DNA of 64,000 nt. Origin: Bacteroidales bacterium UBA5382 (GTDB lineage: Bacteria > Bacteroidota > Bacteroidia > Bacteroidales > Dysgonomonadaceae). Of this stretch, positions 41,641 to 51,184 are shown in pieces. The notes below the pieces were generated by a model. The model ran no database searches, was not told the origin of the DNA, and was given only the letters and a program-made list of their open reading frames with translations. The stretch covers positions 39,651 to 103,650 of the forward strand of contig DHOU01000029.1 in the NCBI GenBank assembly GCA_002409745.1, read 5' to 3'. A program made the position numbers and the translations under genes. The first letter of the stretch is position 1. The number at the start of each line of letters is the position of its first letter.

Positions 41641-44604
41641 ATGCAACGATATAACATCCTCTTTTTATTTTTATCGATTATTTCCGCCGGTATCACATCG
41701 GCGCAGGTAGAACCCACCCTTTATCGACAAACAGATAAAAAAGAGCTCCATCAATGGGTCGACTCGGTATACAACAGCATGAGCCTCGACGAAAAAATAG
41801 GCCAACTGTTTATGCCCATCGTCGAACCCAATACGACCTATAAAAGCCGTATGGCAGGTTATATCAACAATCAAAAAGTAGGCGGCTTGCTCTTCTCCAA
41901 GGGCTCCCTGGCATCGCAAGCCGATATAACCAACTACGCCCAATCGATTTCCAAGACTCCCCTGCTCATCGCTCTCGACGGCGAATGGGGACTATCGATG
42001 CGCCTGAGCGACGCCCCGAAATTCCCCCGCAATCAACTTATCGGCGCCATCCGGGACGAAAACATTCTCCGGCTATACGGACAGGAAGTTGCGCGCCAAT
42101 GCAGGGAAATGGGTATACACATCAATTTCGCGCCCTCCATCGACGTGCATAGCAATCCGCGCAACCCGGTCATCGGTACGCGTTCCTTCGGCGAAGACCC
42201 CGCAACCGTGGCCAAGCTGGGCATCGCTTATGCAAAAGGATTGGAAGAAGGAGGCGTGATGGCCGTAGCGAAACATTTTCCGGGGCACGGCGACACATCG
42301 GATGATTCGCATAAAACGCTTCCGACCATCAGCCACTCCGCCGACCGGTTGGAAAAAGTGGAACTGTTGCCTTTCCGAGAATATATCCAAGCAGGACTTT
42401 CGGGCATGATGATCGGCCACTTGAATGTGCCGGCTCTCGGAACAAAAGGGCTGCCGGCCACGTTATCGCCCGTCATCGGCGTCGATCTGCTGCACGGCGG
42501 AATGGGCTTCGACGGCCTTACGTTTACCGACGCCATGGCCATGAAGGGCGTTTCGAACCAAGCCGACATGAGTGTAAAGGCCTTGCTGGCGGGGAATGAT
42601 ATTATTCTCGGGGTGGTTCATCAGGAGCGGGAGTTCGAATCGGTTAAGAAAGCAATCGGTAAAGGGACTATTCCGGAAACGCTTCTTGAAGAGAAAGTCA
42701 AAAAAATCCTTTCCTATAAATATATCTTACAGGCGCAATCGTTCAAACCGATTGAAACGCAAACGCTCGCACGGCGCATCCACTCGCCCCGGGCCGAATG
42801 GGTGCAACGCAAGATTTACGACGGCGCGATGACGCTGCTCAAAAACGACGCCGCACTGATTCCCCTGAAAGAGCTGGACAAGAAGAAGATCGCTTCGGTC
42901 GCTATCGGCGCACCGGCTTCGAACGCCTTTCAGAAACAGTTGAAGAAATATGCCCCCGTCACCCTCTTTCAAGCGCCGTCGGCTGCCGGCGTTCCGACCG
43001 CGGCCCTCAACGATTTCGACCTCGTCATTTATTCTATACACAACAGCAAAGAGGCCGATGCTTCTGCCCTGCAACAACAGATCAGTAAAAACAAGAATTC
43101 TATTATCGTATTCTTCACCTCTCCGTATCGGTTAGAAGCCTTTTCGGCATCGGCCGCCCATGCCGGCGCGGTATTGATGGCATACGACCAAACGGATTTC
43201 GCCCAGATGAGCGCCGCCCAAGCCCTCTTCGGAGGTATCGCGCTAAGCGGCAAACTCCCCGTATCGGCGGGTGATTTTGCGGTAAACAGCGGCATGGACA
43301 CCCGTAAAACGCGTTTGGCGTATTCCCTGCCCGAAGAAGTGGGCATCCCTTCCGAACGCCTTGGGCAGATTGAATCCATCGCGTTGGAAGGAATCCGGCA
43401 AAGAGCCTATCCGGGATGCCAACTATTGGTGGCGAAAGACGGCGTGGTTATTTACGACCGGGCTTTCGGGAACTTCGATTACGGCAAAAGCGCCGAAGTA
43501 ACCGAAGAAACCGTGTACGACCTGGCCTCGGTCACCAAAGCCTCCGCCACCCTCCCGGCCATCATGAAACTCTATGATGAGAAGAAAATACGCCTGCAAG
43601 ACCCCATTAGCAAGTTCGTACCCGAAACCCGGGGAAGCAATAAAGCGGGCATCACCCTCCGGTCGTTGCTTTTTCACGAATCGGGTATCAAGCCGTTCAT
43701 TCCTTACTACGTATCGGCCATTGATAAAAACAGTTATGCGGGTGAGTTATTCGGAAGAAGATCGGCCGTATATCATGTCCGTTATGCGGGAGCGTGGGGC
43801 CGGACAGACTACCGCTTCTTGCCGTCGCTTATCGCTACCCGCCCCTCGGAGGGTTTTCCGATGCCGGTAGCCGAAAACCTCTATGCGGGCAAGGCGATGC
43901 ATGATGCGTTGCTGAAAGATATCATCGACTCGCCGTTACGCAACCGGCGCGGCTATGCGTATAGTTGCCTCAACTTCATGCTGCTGAAAGAGGCCGTGGA
44001 ATATCTAACCCGCACCGACCTCAATACGTATGTCCGGAGCAATTACTTCGACAAACTCGGCGCAGCCTCTACGACTTTTCAACCGCTGATGTACATGCCC
44101 GTGGACATCATTCCGCCTACCGAAAACGATCCGTTCTTCCGCAAACAGCATTTACAGGGGTATGTACACGACGAAGGCGCGGCGCTCTTCGGCGGCATAT
44201 CGGGCAATGCGGGTCTTTTCTCTAACGCAAACGATTTGGCGAAACTCTACCAGATGTGGCTCAACGGCGGCGAATACGGGGGGGAACGATATCTTAGCCC
44301 GGAAACCGTCAAACTGTTTACGACGACCAAAAGCAGTATCAGCCGCCGGGGATTGGGCTTCGACAAACCCGATCCACGCAACAACAACGCCAGCCCCACC
44401 AGTCCGCAGGTACCCATCGCGGTTTACGGACACACCGGTTATACGGGGACTTGCTTCTGGATAGACCCGGCAAACAATATGATTTACATTTTCCTTTCCA
44501 ACCGGGTCAATCCTTCGCGTTCTCCCGACCGCCTGTCGTCGCTAAAAATACGCGAACGCATTCAATCGGAACTATACAGCGCTATTAACGAGAATAACGA
44601 ATAA
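41641..44604 (+). CDS. GH3 beta-N-acetylglucosaminidase fused to serine beta-lactamase-like domain
   Basis: 987 residues with an N-terminal signal segment (ILFLFLSIISAGITSAQ). Residues about 35-370 are a GH3 domain with the NagZ-type loop KHFPGHGDTSDD (from K211) and nucleophile D297 in FTDAMAMKG. A GH3_C-like part follows (to about 560). From about residue 585 there is a class C beta-lactamase/serine hydrolase domain with SVTK (S630, K633) and YSCLN as the YxN equivalent. This fusion is typical of Bacteroidetes and probably acts on peptidoglycan fragments in the periplasm. Confidence 0.93.
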   Translation: MQRYNILFLFLSIISAGITSAQVEPTLYRQTDKKELHQWVDSVYNSMSLDEKIGQLFMPIVEPNTTYKSRMAGYINNQKVGGLLFSKGSLASQADITNYAQSISKTPLLIALDGEWGLSMRLSDAPKFPRNQLIGAIRDENILRLYGQEVARQCREMGIHINFAPSIDVHSNPRNPVIGTRSFGEDPATVAKLGIAYAKGLEEGGVMAVAKHFPGHGDTSDDSHKTLPTISHSADRLEKVELLPFREYIQAGLSGMMIGHLNVPALGTKGLPATLSPVIGVDLLHGGMGFDGLTFTDAMAMKGVSNQADMSVKALLAGNDIILGVVHQEREFESVKKAIGKGTIPETLLEEKVKKILSYKYILQAQSFKPIETQTLARRIHSPRAEWVQRKIYDGAMTLLKNDAALIPLKELDKKKIASVAIGAPASNAFQKQLKKYAPVTLFQAPSAAGVPTAALNDFDLVIYSIHNSKEADASALQQQISKNKNSIIVFFTSPYRLEAFSASAAHAGAVLMAYDQTDFAQMSAAQALFGGIALSGKLPVSAGDFAVNSGMDTRKTRLAYSLPEEVGIPSERLGQIESIALEGIRQRAYPGCQLLVAKDGVVIYDRAFGNFDYGKSAEVTEETVYDLASVTKASATLPAIMKLYDEKKIRLQDPISKFVPETRGSNKAGITLRSLLFHESGIKPFIPYYVSAIDKNSYAGELFGRRSAVYHVRYAGAWGRTDYRFLPSLIATRPSEGFPMPVAENLYAGKAMHDALLKDIIDSPLRNRRGYAYSCLNFMLLKEAVEYLTRTDLNTYVRSNYFDKLGAASTTFQPLMYMPVDIIPPTENDPFFRKQHLQGYVHDEGAALFGGISGNAGLFSNANDLAKLYQMWLNGGEYGGERYLSPETVKLFTTTKSSISRRGLGFDKPDPRNNNASPTSPQVPIAVYGHTGYTGTCFWIDPANNMIYIFLSNRVNPSRSPDRLSSLKIRERIQSELYSAINENNE

Positions 44605-44648
44605 TTAATAATTACAAATTACGAATTACAAATTACAAATTGCGAATT
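44604..44648. repeat. AATTACAAATTACGAATTAC-type repeat (family B), copy 2
   Basis: Starts immediately after the GH3 stop codon and ends 15 bp before the aroB start. Confidence 0.8.
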
Positions 44649-44663
44649 ACTTTATCATACATC

Positions 44664-45719
44664 ATGCAACAGATCATTAAATGCGGTAATATCACCGCCG
44701 ACACCGAACAGACAATCCACACCATCCGCCACGATAAACTCTTCGTTCTGACCGATGAGTACACCAATCGCTATTGTTTGCCTATGATAGAAGGCATACC
44801 GGCGATCCGCGAAGCGCAACAGATCGTGATTCCGGCCAACGACACGAACAAAACCATTGAGAATGTGATTCAAGTCTGGCGGAACCTGACTCAAAAAGGC
44901 GCCACACGGCATTCTTTATTGATTAACTTGGGGGGCGGCATGGTGACCGACCTCGGAGGTTTTGCCGCCGCGACTTTCAAACGGGGTATTACGTACATCA
45001 ATATCCCCACGACCCTTTTAGGGGCCGTAGACGCCGCGGTAGGGGGGAAAACCGGCGTGAACTTCGAAGGATTGAAAAACGAAATCGGCGCCTTCTATCC
45101 GGCAGAATATGTATTGATTTGGTCGGAGTTTTTCCGTACACTGCCTCAAAAAGAAATTCTGTCGGGATTTGCCGAAATGATTAAACACGCGTTGATACAT
45201 TCGCAACTCGATTTGGAGAAATTGCTTACTTTCTCCGCGAATGATATCGATTATGCGTGGCTTAACGATATGGTTCACCGATCGGTATCGATCAAAGAAG
45301 CGATTGTCGAAAAAGATCCGTTCGAAAAAAACATCCGTAAAGCGCTTAATCTGGGGCATACCGTCGGCCATGCCTTCGAAAGCTTTGCCATAGAGGCGGG
45401 CAAGCCGGTTCCCCACGGATATGCCGTGGCTTGGGGACTGATTGCCGAACTGTATTTATCGCATCGTTTGTGTGATTTTCCCAAGGAGAAAGTACAAAAA
45501 ACCGTTCGTTTCCTGCAAGCCAATTACGGGGCATTACCAATAGGATGTGATGATTACGAGGCTTTGTTCAAAATCATGCAGCATGATAAAAAAAATGAAG
45601 CGGGCGTCATTAATTTCACGCTTTTATCCGATATCGGGAATGTGAAAATCGATCAAAATGCCGACAAGGAGCTTATTTTTGAAGCATTGGACTTTTACCG
45701 AGACTCGGTTGGGTTGTAA
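44664..45719 (+). CDS. aroB: 3-dehydroquinate synthase
   Basis: 351 residues from ATG at 44664; a start at 44640 lies in repeat sequence. Second step of the shikimate pathway. NAD and metal-site blocks are intact: NLGGGMVTDLGGFAAATFKRGI, NIPTTLLGAVDAAVGGKTGVNF, GFAEMIKHALI, LNLGHTVGHAFE. Not clustered with other aro genes. Confidence 0.95.
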   Translation: MQQIIKCGNITADTEQTIHTIRHDKLFVLTDEYTNRYCLPMIEGIPAIREAQQIVIPANDTNKTIENVIQVWRNLTQKGATRHSLLINLGGGMVTDLGGFAAATFKRGITYINIPTTLLGAVDAAVGGKTGVNFEGLKNEIGAFYPAEYVLIWSEFFRTLPQKEILSGFAEMIKHALIHSQLDLEKLLTFSANDIDYAWLNDMVHRSVSIKEAIVEKDPFEKNIRKALNLGHTVGHAFESFAIEAGKPVPHGYAVAWGLIAELYLSHRLCDFPKEKVQKTVRFLQANYGALPIGCDDYEALFKIMQHDKKNEAGVINFTLLSDIGNVKIDQNADKELIFEALDFYRDSVGL

Positions 45720-45723
45720 AAAA

Positions 45724-45748
45724 GAGCCCCGCGCTATGCGGAGCTCTC
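45724..45748. terminator. Terminator between aroB and DUF6261-like gene
   Basis: AGAGC-CCCGC / GCGG-AGCTCT hairpin. T-run (TTTTTT) is on the minus-strand side, so it mainly serves the leftward gene; the aroB transcript can use the stem too. Confidence 0.75.
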
Positions 45749-45775
45749 GCAACAAGAGTCATCAAACACCGCTAT

Positions 45776-46504
45776 CTATTTCGACGTCTTCTTCGGTTCC
45801 TTGGCGGCTTTACGAAGAAGTACCGTTGTCATCGCTTGTTTCACCTCTTGGTTGATATTATCCATCAGCGCTTGGTAAGGCGCTTCCCCGCCGATAAACG
45901 CCAGGGAATTGATGGTTTTCACAAGTTTCGAGAATGCACGTTGCATGGTATGCCGTGCGGCTTTGGCCCGGCCCACTTCGGTAAGGGCTTCTGCACGCGT
46001 GCGGTCGTTGAATATGGCTTCGAGCTCACTGTTAAAACTGCCCAAGCTATCCGTCCAAGCATTTGTATTGGTAAGGGTTACCAACGGAGCATTCTCCGGC
46101 TTAGCATACTCCTGGAGAATATTGGTGATAATACCGGTTTCTTCACGCAACGCTTTACGTTGAATGTTTTTGCCGTATTTATTCAATATTTCCAAAAGGG
46201 CGCTACCCGCTTCGGTTACTTCCGGATCAGGATGACTCGACTGGGCCTTCAGGTGACGGCGTAATCCCGTCAACACCTGATCCCTGTCTTTGTCGGTATC
46301 CCAGACCTTTCGAGTGACCGCCTTGTTCTGTACAGGTTCAATCGCGGTATCCAATGAAGCATAAGCCGGCACGAAATCGCTATCGTACACCACTTTCAGC
46401 TTCAAGGTTTCCAGATCGGCTTTCTTCAAATGATTATCGATATTGGTTATCACCTGAAAAAAATCGAATAACTGAACCTCCTGCAAATTCGCTCTTTTAA
46501 TCAT
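45776..46504 (-). CDS. DUF6261-like hypothetical protein
   Basis: 242 residues, all-helical and soluble with no signal peptide. Words such as NLQEVQLFDFFQVITNI, YGKNIQRKALREETGIITNI and SKLVKTINSLAFIGGEAPYQALMDNINQEV resemble a family that I recall as DUF6261, found in Parabacteroides and relatives. Function unknown. A 42-bp repeat array lies 50 bp upstream of its start. Confidence 0.6.
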   Translation of the reverse strand: MIKRANLQEVQLFDFFQVITNIDNHLKKADLETLKLKVVYDSDFVPAYASLDTAIEPVQNKAVTRKVWDTDKDRDQVLTGLRRHLKAQSSHPDPEVTEAGSALLEILNKYGKNIQRKALREETGIITNILQEYAKPENAPLVTLTNTNAWTDSLGSFNSELEAIFNDRTRAEALTEVGRAKAARHTMQRAFSKLVKTINSLAFIGGEAPYQALMDNINQEVKQAMTTVLLRKAAKEPKKTSK

Positions 46505-46553
46505 ATCGATTACTTTTGTTTATTATTTTTGTTCATTATATTGTGTTTGGAGC

Positions 46554-46763
46554 CGTCCGCCCGCCGGAAAGCGTATGACATGTAGTGGAAAGCATTTTCC
46601 GTTCAGTGGAAAGATTGCTGCATGTATTGCAAGAAGGTTTCCATTCGCCGGAAAATATATTACACATAGTGCAAATCATTTTCCACTGGCCGGAAAGTAT
46701 CATGCAATCCCTGTAGGGTGTTTTCCGCTCGTCGGATTTAATTTTTTCGGTCTGTCATCCACG
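46554..46763. repeat. 42-bp tandem array, five units (array 2)
   Basis: Units are set by a TTTCC-N7-GGAAA core at 46596, 46638, 46680 and 46722, with degenerate first copy at 46554; spacing is exactly 42 bp. The plus-strand frame gives a 14-residue period (xHFPFAGK). The sequence differs from array 1 but the period is the same. No unique spacers, so not CRISPR. Confidence 0.88.
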
Positions 46764-47170
46764 ACTCCTCCCGGCGGGCGGAAACCTGTCTGCATGGCGG
46801 GCCGGTTTTCTTCCGAGTTTTTGCAAAGACAACGGATAAATAGGAAACAAAATAGTACGCATACGCCAAATTACCAGATAAAAACACATCATTCGGTTGA
46901 ATGAAAGGATGATAGAAGGAAGATGATTACTGCGAATCTCATCATAAAGCCGGAAGGTATTGGCTGGTATCGTGAGCGTTATCGGCGTAGCCTTGTCGGT
47001 TTCCAATCGTCAACCGAATTATACAAACACAAAGGTAGTCGTTCTTTTGTGAATTGTCAACAAAAAAAATATTTTTTTCAGTAGATATTGCGGCACTCCC
47101 GTGCAACTGTCCCCTGCCGTTGGGCAGCTAAGGGCCCCGTCAACCCATTATCCATTAGGAGAGGGGTACA
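46764..47170. other. Non-coding gap between array 2 and toxin remnant
   Basis: Decaying copies of the array words (GGCGGGCGGAAACC) to about 46800, then unremarkable sequence. A small hairpin CTGCC/GGGCAG near 47112 and a family C word (CATTATCCATTAGG) near 47148. No gene supported. Confidence 0.5.
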
Positions 47171-47335
47171 TCATTCATCACTCATTAATTTATTAGGATT
47201 CTGTTTAGTGTGAAAAACACGTAAAATAAGAACGCTGTCGATTACCTTTTCGGCATTATGCGGACTTTGGGTATAAATATAATCATAGATGGTTTGTAAA
47301 TCATTTAAAGCCTTATCTATCCATCTTATTATCAT
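47171..47335 (-). pseudogene. ParE/RelE-family toxin with internal deletion
   Basis: 54 residues from ATG at 47335 to TGA at 47171-47173, where ParE toxins have about 95-100. The N-terminal part (IIRWIDKALNDLQTIYDYI, then PHNAEKVIDS) and the C-terminal part (LILRVFHTKQNPNKLMS) are both clear family matches, but the central strands normally between them are absent. The join is in frame. It overlaps the antitoxin gene by 23 bp, as usual for such pairs. The toxin should be inactive, leaving an orphan antitoxin. Confidence 0.8.
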
Positions 47336-47576
47336 TTTTCAATATACGTTTCCGTACTTCAGTTGAGGAATATGTCTTTAAAGTACCATTCTGTCTTTGC
47401 CGCTCTATTTCTTCCATTTCTGCTATGAATTGCCGTTTTGTAACAGGCGTTCCATCCGGCTCATAACCGACAATAGTCTCTCTATTGAGCAAGTCGTTCA
47501 CCTTCTCCAATAAGCCCTCATCAGAAATACCTAAAATTTGCTGAGCTAAATTTATTTTTAATGTTTCCGTACTCAT
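47313..47576 (-). CDS. Antitoxin of the ParE-type pair
   Basis: 87 residues. N-terminal helical part (INLAQQILGISDEGLLEKVNDLL) and C-terminal acidic segment (KRQFIAEMEEIERQRQNG) that would wrap the toxin. AGGAGG lies 7 bp before the ATG and a consensus promoter stands upstream. Similar small proteins precede ParE toxins throughout Bacteroidetes. Confidence 0.8.
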   Translation of the reverse strand: MSTETLKINLAQQILGISDEGLLEKVNDLLNRETIVGYEPDGTPVTKRQFIAEMEEIERQRQNGTLKTYSSTEVRKRILKNDNKMDR

Positions 47577-47604
47577 ATAATTACCTCCTGTTTTTCTTTC
47601 CTCA

Positions 47605-47635
47605 CAAAGATAAATAAAAAAGCAAGTACTCCAAA
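47605..47635 (-). promoter_or_regulatory. Promoter of the ParE-type antitoxin-toxin pair
   Basis: On the minus strand TTTG (47632-47635), 19 bp, TATCTTTG (47605-47612). Confidence 0.75.
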
Positions 47636-47658
47636 CTTGAATATCCCTGTTTTTGAAG

Positions 47659-47698
47659 ATTATCGGGGGCGCCGCCTGGAGCGGACGCTCCCGATAAT
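47659..47698 (-). terminator. Hairpin after galactose mutarotase gene
   Basis: ATTATCGGG / CCCGATAAT perfect outer arms with GCG / CGC inside, starting 8 bp after the galM stop on the minus strand. Confidence 0.7.
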
Positions 47699-47705
47699 TT
47701 ACAGT

Positions 47706-48857
47706 TTATTTTGCTACCGAAAACTTATAAATACAACGGCTGGTATACGTTTCACCCGGCTTTACGTAAGGTGAAGGCCATTGCGGTTTATTGGGCGAAT
47801 CGGGGAATTTTTGCGATTCGAGACAGATGGCCGTCCGCTTATTATAGACGATGCCTTTCTTTCCCGTTGCCGATCCGTCGAGAAAGTTCCCCGAATATAC
47901 CTGCAATCCGGGTTCTGTGGTATATACATCCAAACGGATGCCGGTAGACGGGGCATACACCGTAGCAGCCACCTGCGACACGTCGCCTTTGGTATTCAAC
48001 ACCCAATTGTGATCGTATCCGTCGCCGTTCTTCAACTGATCAAAATCGTAATTATCAATGCGCTCACCGATAACCGTAGGAGTTCTGAAGTCCATTGGAG
48101 TACCCTCCACTTTCGCAATTTTACCGGTAGTCATAAACGTACTGTCAACCGGCGTAAATTCATCGGCATTCAAGGTCAGTAACTGGTCGAGAACCGTATT
48201 GGCGGGATTGCCGCTCAAATTGAAATACGAATGGTTGGTGAGATTCACAACCGTTTCCTTGTCGGTTTGCGCTTCGTATTGCAGATCGATGGCATTGTCA
48301 TCGGTGAGATTCATCGTCACTTTCACCTGCAAATTACCGGGAAAACCTTCCTCTCCGTCAGCCGACAGGTAGGTAAACACCACCGTTTGGCTATCGGGTT
48401 GGGTCGCGGCAAACACGCGCGTGTCGAACCCTTTGTCACCGCCGTGGAGACAGTGCCCGAAGTTATTTTGCGGCAACTGGTATTCCACGCCGGCTACCTT
48501 TATTTTCCCCTGATTGATACGATTGCCGTACCGTCCGATAGTGGCTCCGAAATTGTTGGAGACAGTTACATAGTCGCTGATAGAATCGAACCCCAAGACA
48601 ACATCCTGCAAGGTATCATTCTTATCGGGAACCATCACCGAAACGATACGCGCTCCGTAATTGGTAAGCGTTACTTCCATGCCGTTGGCATTTTTCAATA
48701 CGTATAAATCGGTAGAATCTCCGTTGACCTCCGATTTAAAATCACTTCTCTTCAATCCCGAAAGGGTCGAGGCCTCTTCCGCCGGTTGTTGCTTTCCCGT
48801 ACACGACAAGACGGCAACCGCGATAAGAAGCGCTCCAAATACTTGTTTGATTTTCAT
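47706..48857 (-). CDS. galM: Galactose mutarotase (aldose 1-epimerase), lipoprotein
   Basis: 383 residues. Signal with lipobox VLSC (Cys about 19) indicates export and lipidation. Family blocks: ANGMEVTLTNYGARIVSVMVPDK, NRINQGKI, LHGGDKGFDTRVF (first catalytic His), NLTNHSYFNLSG (second His) and ICLESQKFPDSPN (catalytic Glu). Interconverts alpha and beta anomers of galactose or glucose in the periplasm. It lies next to the GH2 enzyme on the same strand. Confidence 0.95.
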   Translation of the reverse strand: MKIKQVFGALLIAVAVLSCTGKQQPAEEASTLSGLKRSDFKSEVNGDSTDLYVLKNANGMEVTLTNYGARIVSVMVPDKNDTLQDVVLGFDSISDYVTVSNNFGATIGRYGNRINQGKIKVAGVEYQLPQNNFGHCLHGGDKGFDTRVFAATQPDSQTVVFTYLSADGEEGFPGNLQVKVTMNLTDDNAIDLQYEAQTDKETVVNLTNHSYFNLSGNPANTVLDQLLTLNADEFTPVDSTFMTTGKIAKVEGTPMDFRTPTVIGERIDNYDFDQLKNGDGYDHNWVLNTKGDVSQVAATVYAPSTGIRLDVYTTEPGLQVYSGNFLDGSATGKKGIVYNKRTAICLESQKFPDSPNKPQWPSPYVKPGETYTSRCIYKFSVAK

Positions 48858-48978
48858 ACTTTTTCTTTTTTAGTTAAATAAACGATATATGACATGCAAA
48901 TGTACATGATAAAGATGAATTAATCATCATTCTTATTCAATCTATATCAATCTATTTTCAATTTTCCATCGATCTATA

Positions 48979-50796
48979 TCAATCTTCCAACAACCGGCAA
49001 ATTTCCTGATTGACTTTCCGAATCCTCGGCTCATCGACTTTAATCACCGCCCGGTCATACGTCATCAGACCGTTCACTTCGACCTCCACATCGGTCGTCT
49101 GGGTGTATACGGCGGCGGAAAACCCTTGACGGATAAGTTGCTTGAGCTGCTCGGCATACTTTACATATTCGTCGGTAACTTCTTTCGAACTGTTGAACTG
49201 TACATATCCCCAATTGCGATCCGGTTCCCAAAGATGTTCTTTATTCGCCCAACCGATACCTCCATACTCACCGAGCACCGTTGCGCGCTGCGCATCGTAA
49301 AGGAACATTTCGGGATGGGGATAATGATGCAAATCCAATATATCGCCTATGGTATAATGATTTCCCCCACTGGCCGGATTCACCAACCGTGTCGGGTCGT
49401 ATTGTTTGGTCCATTCGGTAATCTCTTGCGTTTTAAACTGTCCCCACGCTTCGTTGAAAGGCACCCACACGCCGATGGAAGGGTAGGAATAAAGATAATC
49501 GATAATCTCTTTCCACTCCTTGCGGAAATTCGCTTCCGATTCGGCAGAACGCACCCGTTCCGTTCCGGTAAAATATTGTCTCATTTGCCATTCGGGACCC
49601 GCATCGCCATTGGGCATATCCTGCCATACAATCATCCCCAGCCGGTCGCAATGCGTATACCAACGCGCGGGCTCGACCTTGACGTGCTTCCGGATCATAT
49701 TGTATCCTAAATCTTTCGTCTTAACAATATCGTACTTCAACGCCTCATCCGTGGGAGCCGTATATAACCCGTCGGGCCACCAACCCTGATCGAGAGGCCC
49801 GAAATGGAACACATCCTTATTATTGAGTTGAAAACGAACGATTCCCTTATCATCTCTCTTCGTGGAGTACTTGCGCATGGCGGCATAACTCTTCACTTTA
49901 TCCACTTGCTTGGCTCCATCATACAGGGTCACTTCCAACTGATACAAGAAAGGATTATCGGGCGACCACAATGTGGCATTGGCCGGCATGGTTATTTCTA
50001 CCGGTTGATTATTGATAGCTTGCCCCTCGGCAACCACACGCGAACCGTCGGTCACTTTGACCTGTAAACGCGCTGATGAAGTGGCTTCGTTCACACACCC
50101 TTCCACCGTCAAGGTGTTTTTATCGATATCGGGAGTGATTTTAATGTTTTCGATATGCTTTTCCGGTACCGGCTCCAACCAAACCGTTTGCCAAATGCCG
50201 CTGACGGGAGTATACCAGATGCCTTCGGGCTTATTCACTTGCTTTCCGCGCGGTTGGTATCCACGGTCGGTCGGATCCCATACTTTCACCACCAGCTTAT
50301 TGCTGCCCGACGCAGCAAGTGCAGCGGTAACATCGAAAGAAAAGGGAGCGTATCCGCCCGTATGTTGGCCGACTTTCATATCGTTTACCCACACATCGGC
50401 TTTCCAATCGACGGCTCCGAAATGCAGTAATACGCGGTTGTTCTTCCACTTCGAAGGGATGGAAAATTCACGTTGATACCACAGTTCATTCGCATCTCCG
50501 ACGGTTTTCTGTACTCCCGACAAGCTCGATTCGATAGCGAAGGGAACCAAAACCTGCCCATTATACGATGCGGGAGCCTGTTGTCCGGTGGGTTGGATCG
50601 CATAGTTCCACAAACCGTTGAGATTCTGCCATTCAGCCCGTTCCATAATGGGGCGGGGATACTCAGGCAGCACATTGTTTACATCGATCTCTGAAGCCCA
50701 TCGGGTCTTAATCCGGTCACCCGCAGGCTTCCATTGCGCCGATGCGGAAAAAATAACGCATAAGGCGAATAATAAAGTTGCTCTTACTTTCATCAT
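48979..50796 (-). CDS. GH2 family glycoside hydrolase (beta-galactosidase/glucuronidase-like)
   Basis: 605 residues with signal peptide (TLLFALCVIFSASAQ). Sugar-binding domain (LWYQREFSIPSKW, LHFGAVDWKADVWVN), immunoglobulin-like domain and catalytic barrel. Acid/base E449 in PFNEAWGQ and nucleophile E510 in LGEYGG. It lacks the long C-terminal domains of LacZ. Substrate is a beta-linked sugar; exact specificity not clear. Confidence 0.92.
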   Translation of the reverse strand: MMKVRATLLFALCVIFSASAQWKPAGDRIKTRWASEIDVNNVLPEYPRPIMERAEWQNLNGLWNYAIQPTGQQAPASYNGQVLVPFAIESSLSGVQKTVGDANELWYQREFSIPSKWKNNRVLLHFGAVDWKADVWVNDMKVGQHTGGYAPFSFDVTAALAASGSNKLVVKVWDPTDRGYQPRGKQVNKPEGIWYTPVSGIWQTVWLEPVPEKHIENIKITPDIDKNTLTVEGCVNEATSSARLQVKVTDGSRVVAEGQAINNQPVEITMPANATLWSPDNPFLYQLEVTLYDGAKQVDKVKSYAAMRKYSTKRDDKGIVRFQLNNKDVFHFGPLDQGWWPDGLYTAPTDEALKYDIVKTKDLGYNMIRKHVKVEPARWYTHCDRLGMIVWQDMPNGDAGPEWQMRQYFTGTERVRSAESEANFRKEWKEIIDYLYSYPSIGVWVPFNEAWGQFKTQEITEWTKQYDPTRLVNPASGGNHYTIGDILDLHHYPHPEMFLYDAQRATVLGEYGGIGWANKEHLWEPDRNWGYVQFNSSKEVTDEYVKYAEQLKQLIRQGFSAAVYTQTTDVEVEVNGLMTYDRAVIKVDEPRIRKVNQEICRLLED

Positions 50797-51184
50797 AATT
50801 ATTTTACATGTTTAAATTCGACGTCACGAAATTAGGCTTATTCTTTTTAAAATCCTGCGACAATCTGTTCAAAAAGTGCGAATATCATCTCATATAAATG
50901 ACAAATTACGAATGACAAATTACAAATGACAAATTATGAATGACAAATTACGAATGACAAATGAGGCCTAAAGTCAAAAGTCTAAAGAATAGCGGACCGG
51001 AAACGTTAGACACTGTATCAATTAGCAATTAGCAACTCAAGTTTCACAGTCAACAGTAAAAGATAACTGCAACCTTTCTGACGAAATAACTTGCGAAACG
51101 TAAATTCGTAATTTATAATTTATAATTTGTCATTCGTAATTTGTCATTTGTAATTCATAATTCGTAATTTGTCATTTGTAATTA
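50797..51184. repeat. AATTACAAATGAC-type repeat (family B), copy 3, two blocks
   Basis: Blocks at about 50896-50965 and 51100-51184 hold many copies of AATTACGAATGAC, AATTTGTCATTCGT and variants in both orientations, so the two blocks could pair. The stretch between them (50966-51099) shows no gene. The second block ends at the stop codon of the hybrid regulator. Confidence 0.85.

Noticed and set aside
46575-46904. 109-codon repeat protein (HFPFAGK period)
   Set aside because: Open only because the unit length is a multiple of three; no promoter or start context. Kept as a repeat, not as a gene.
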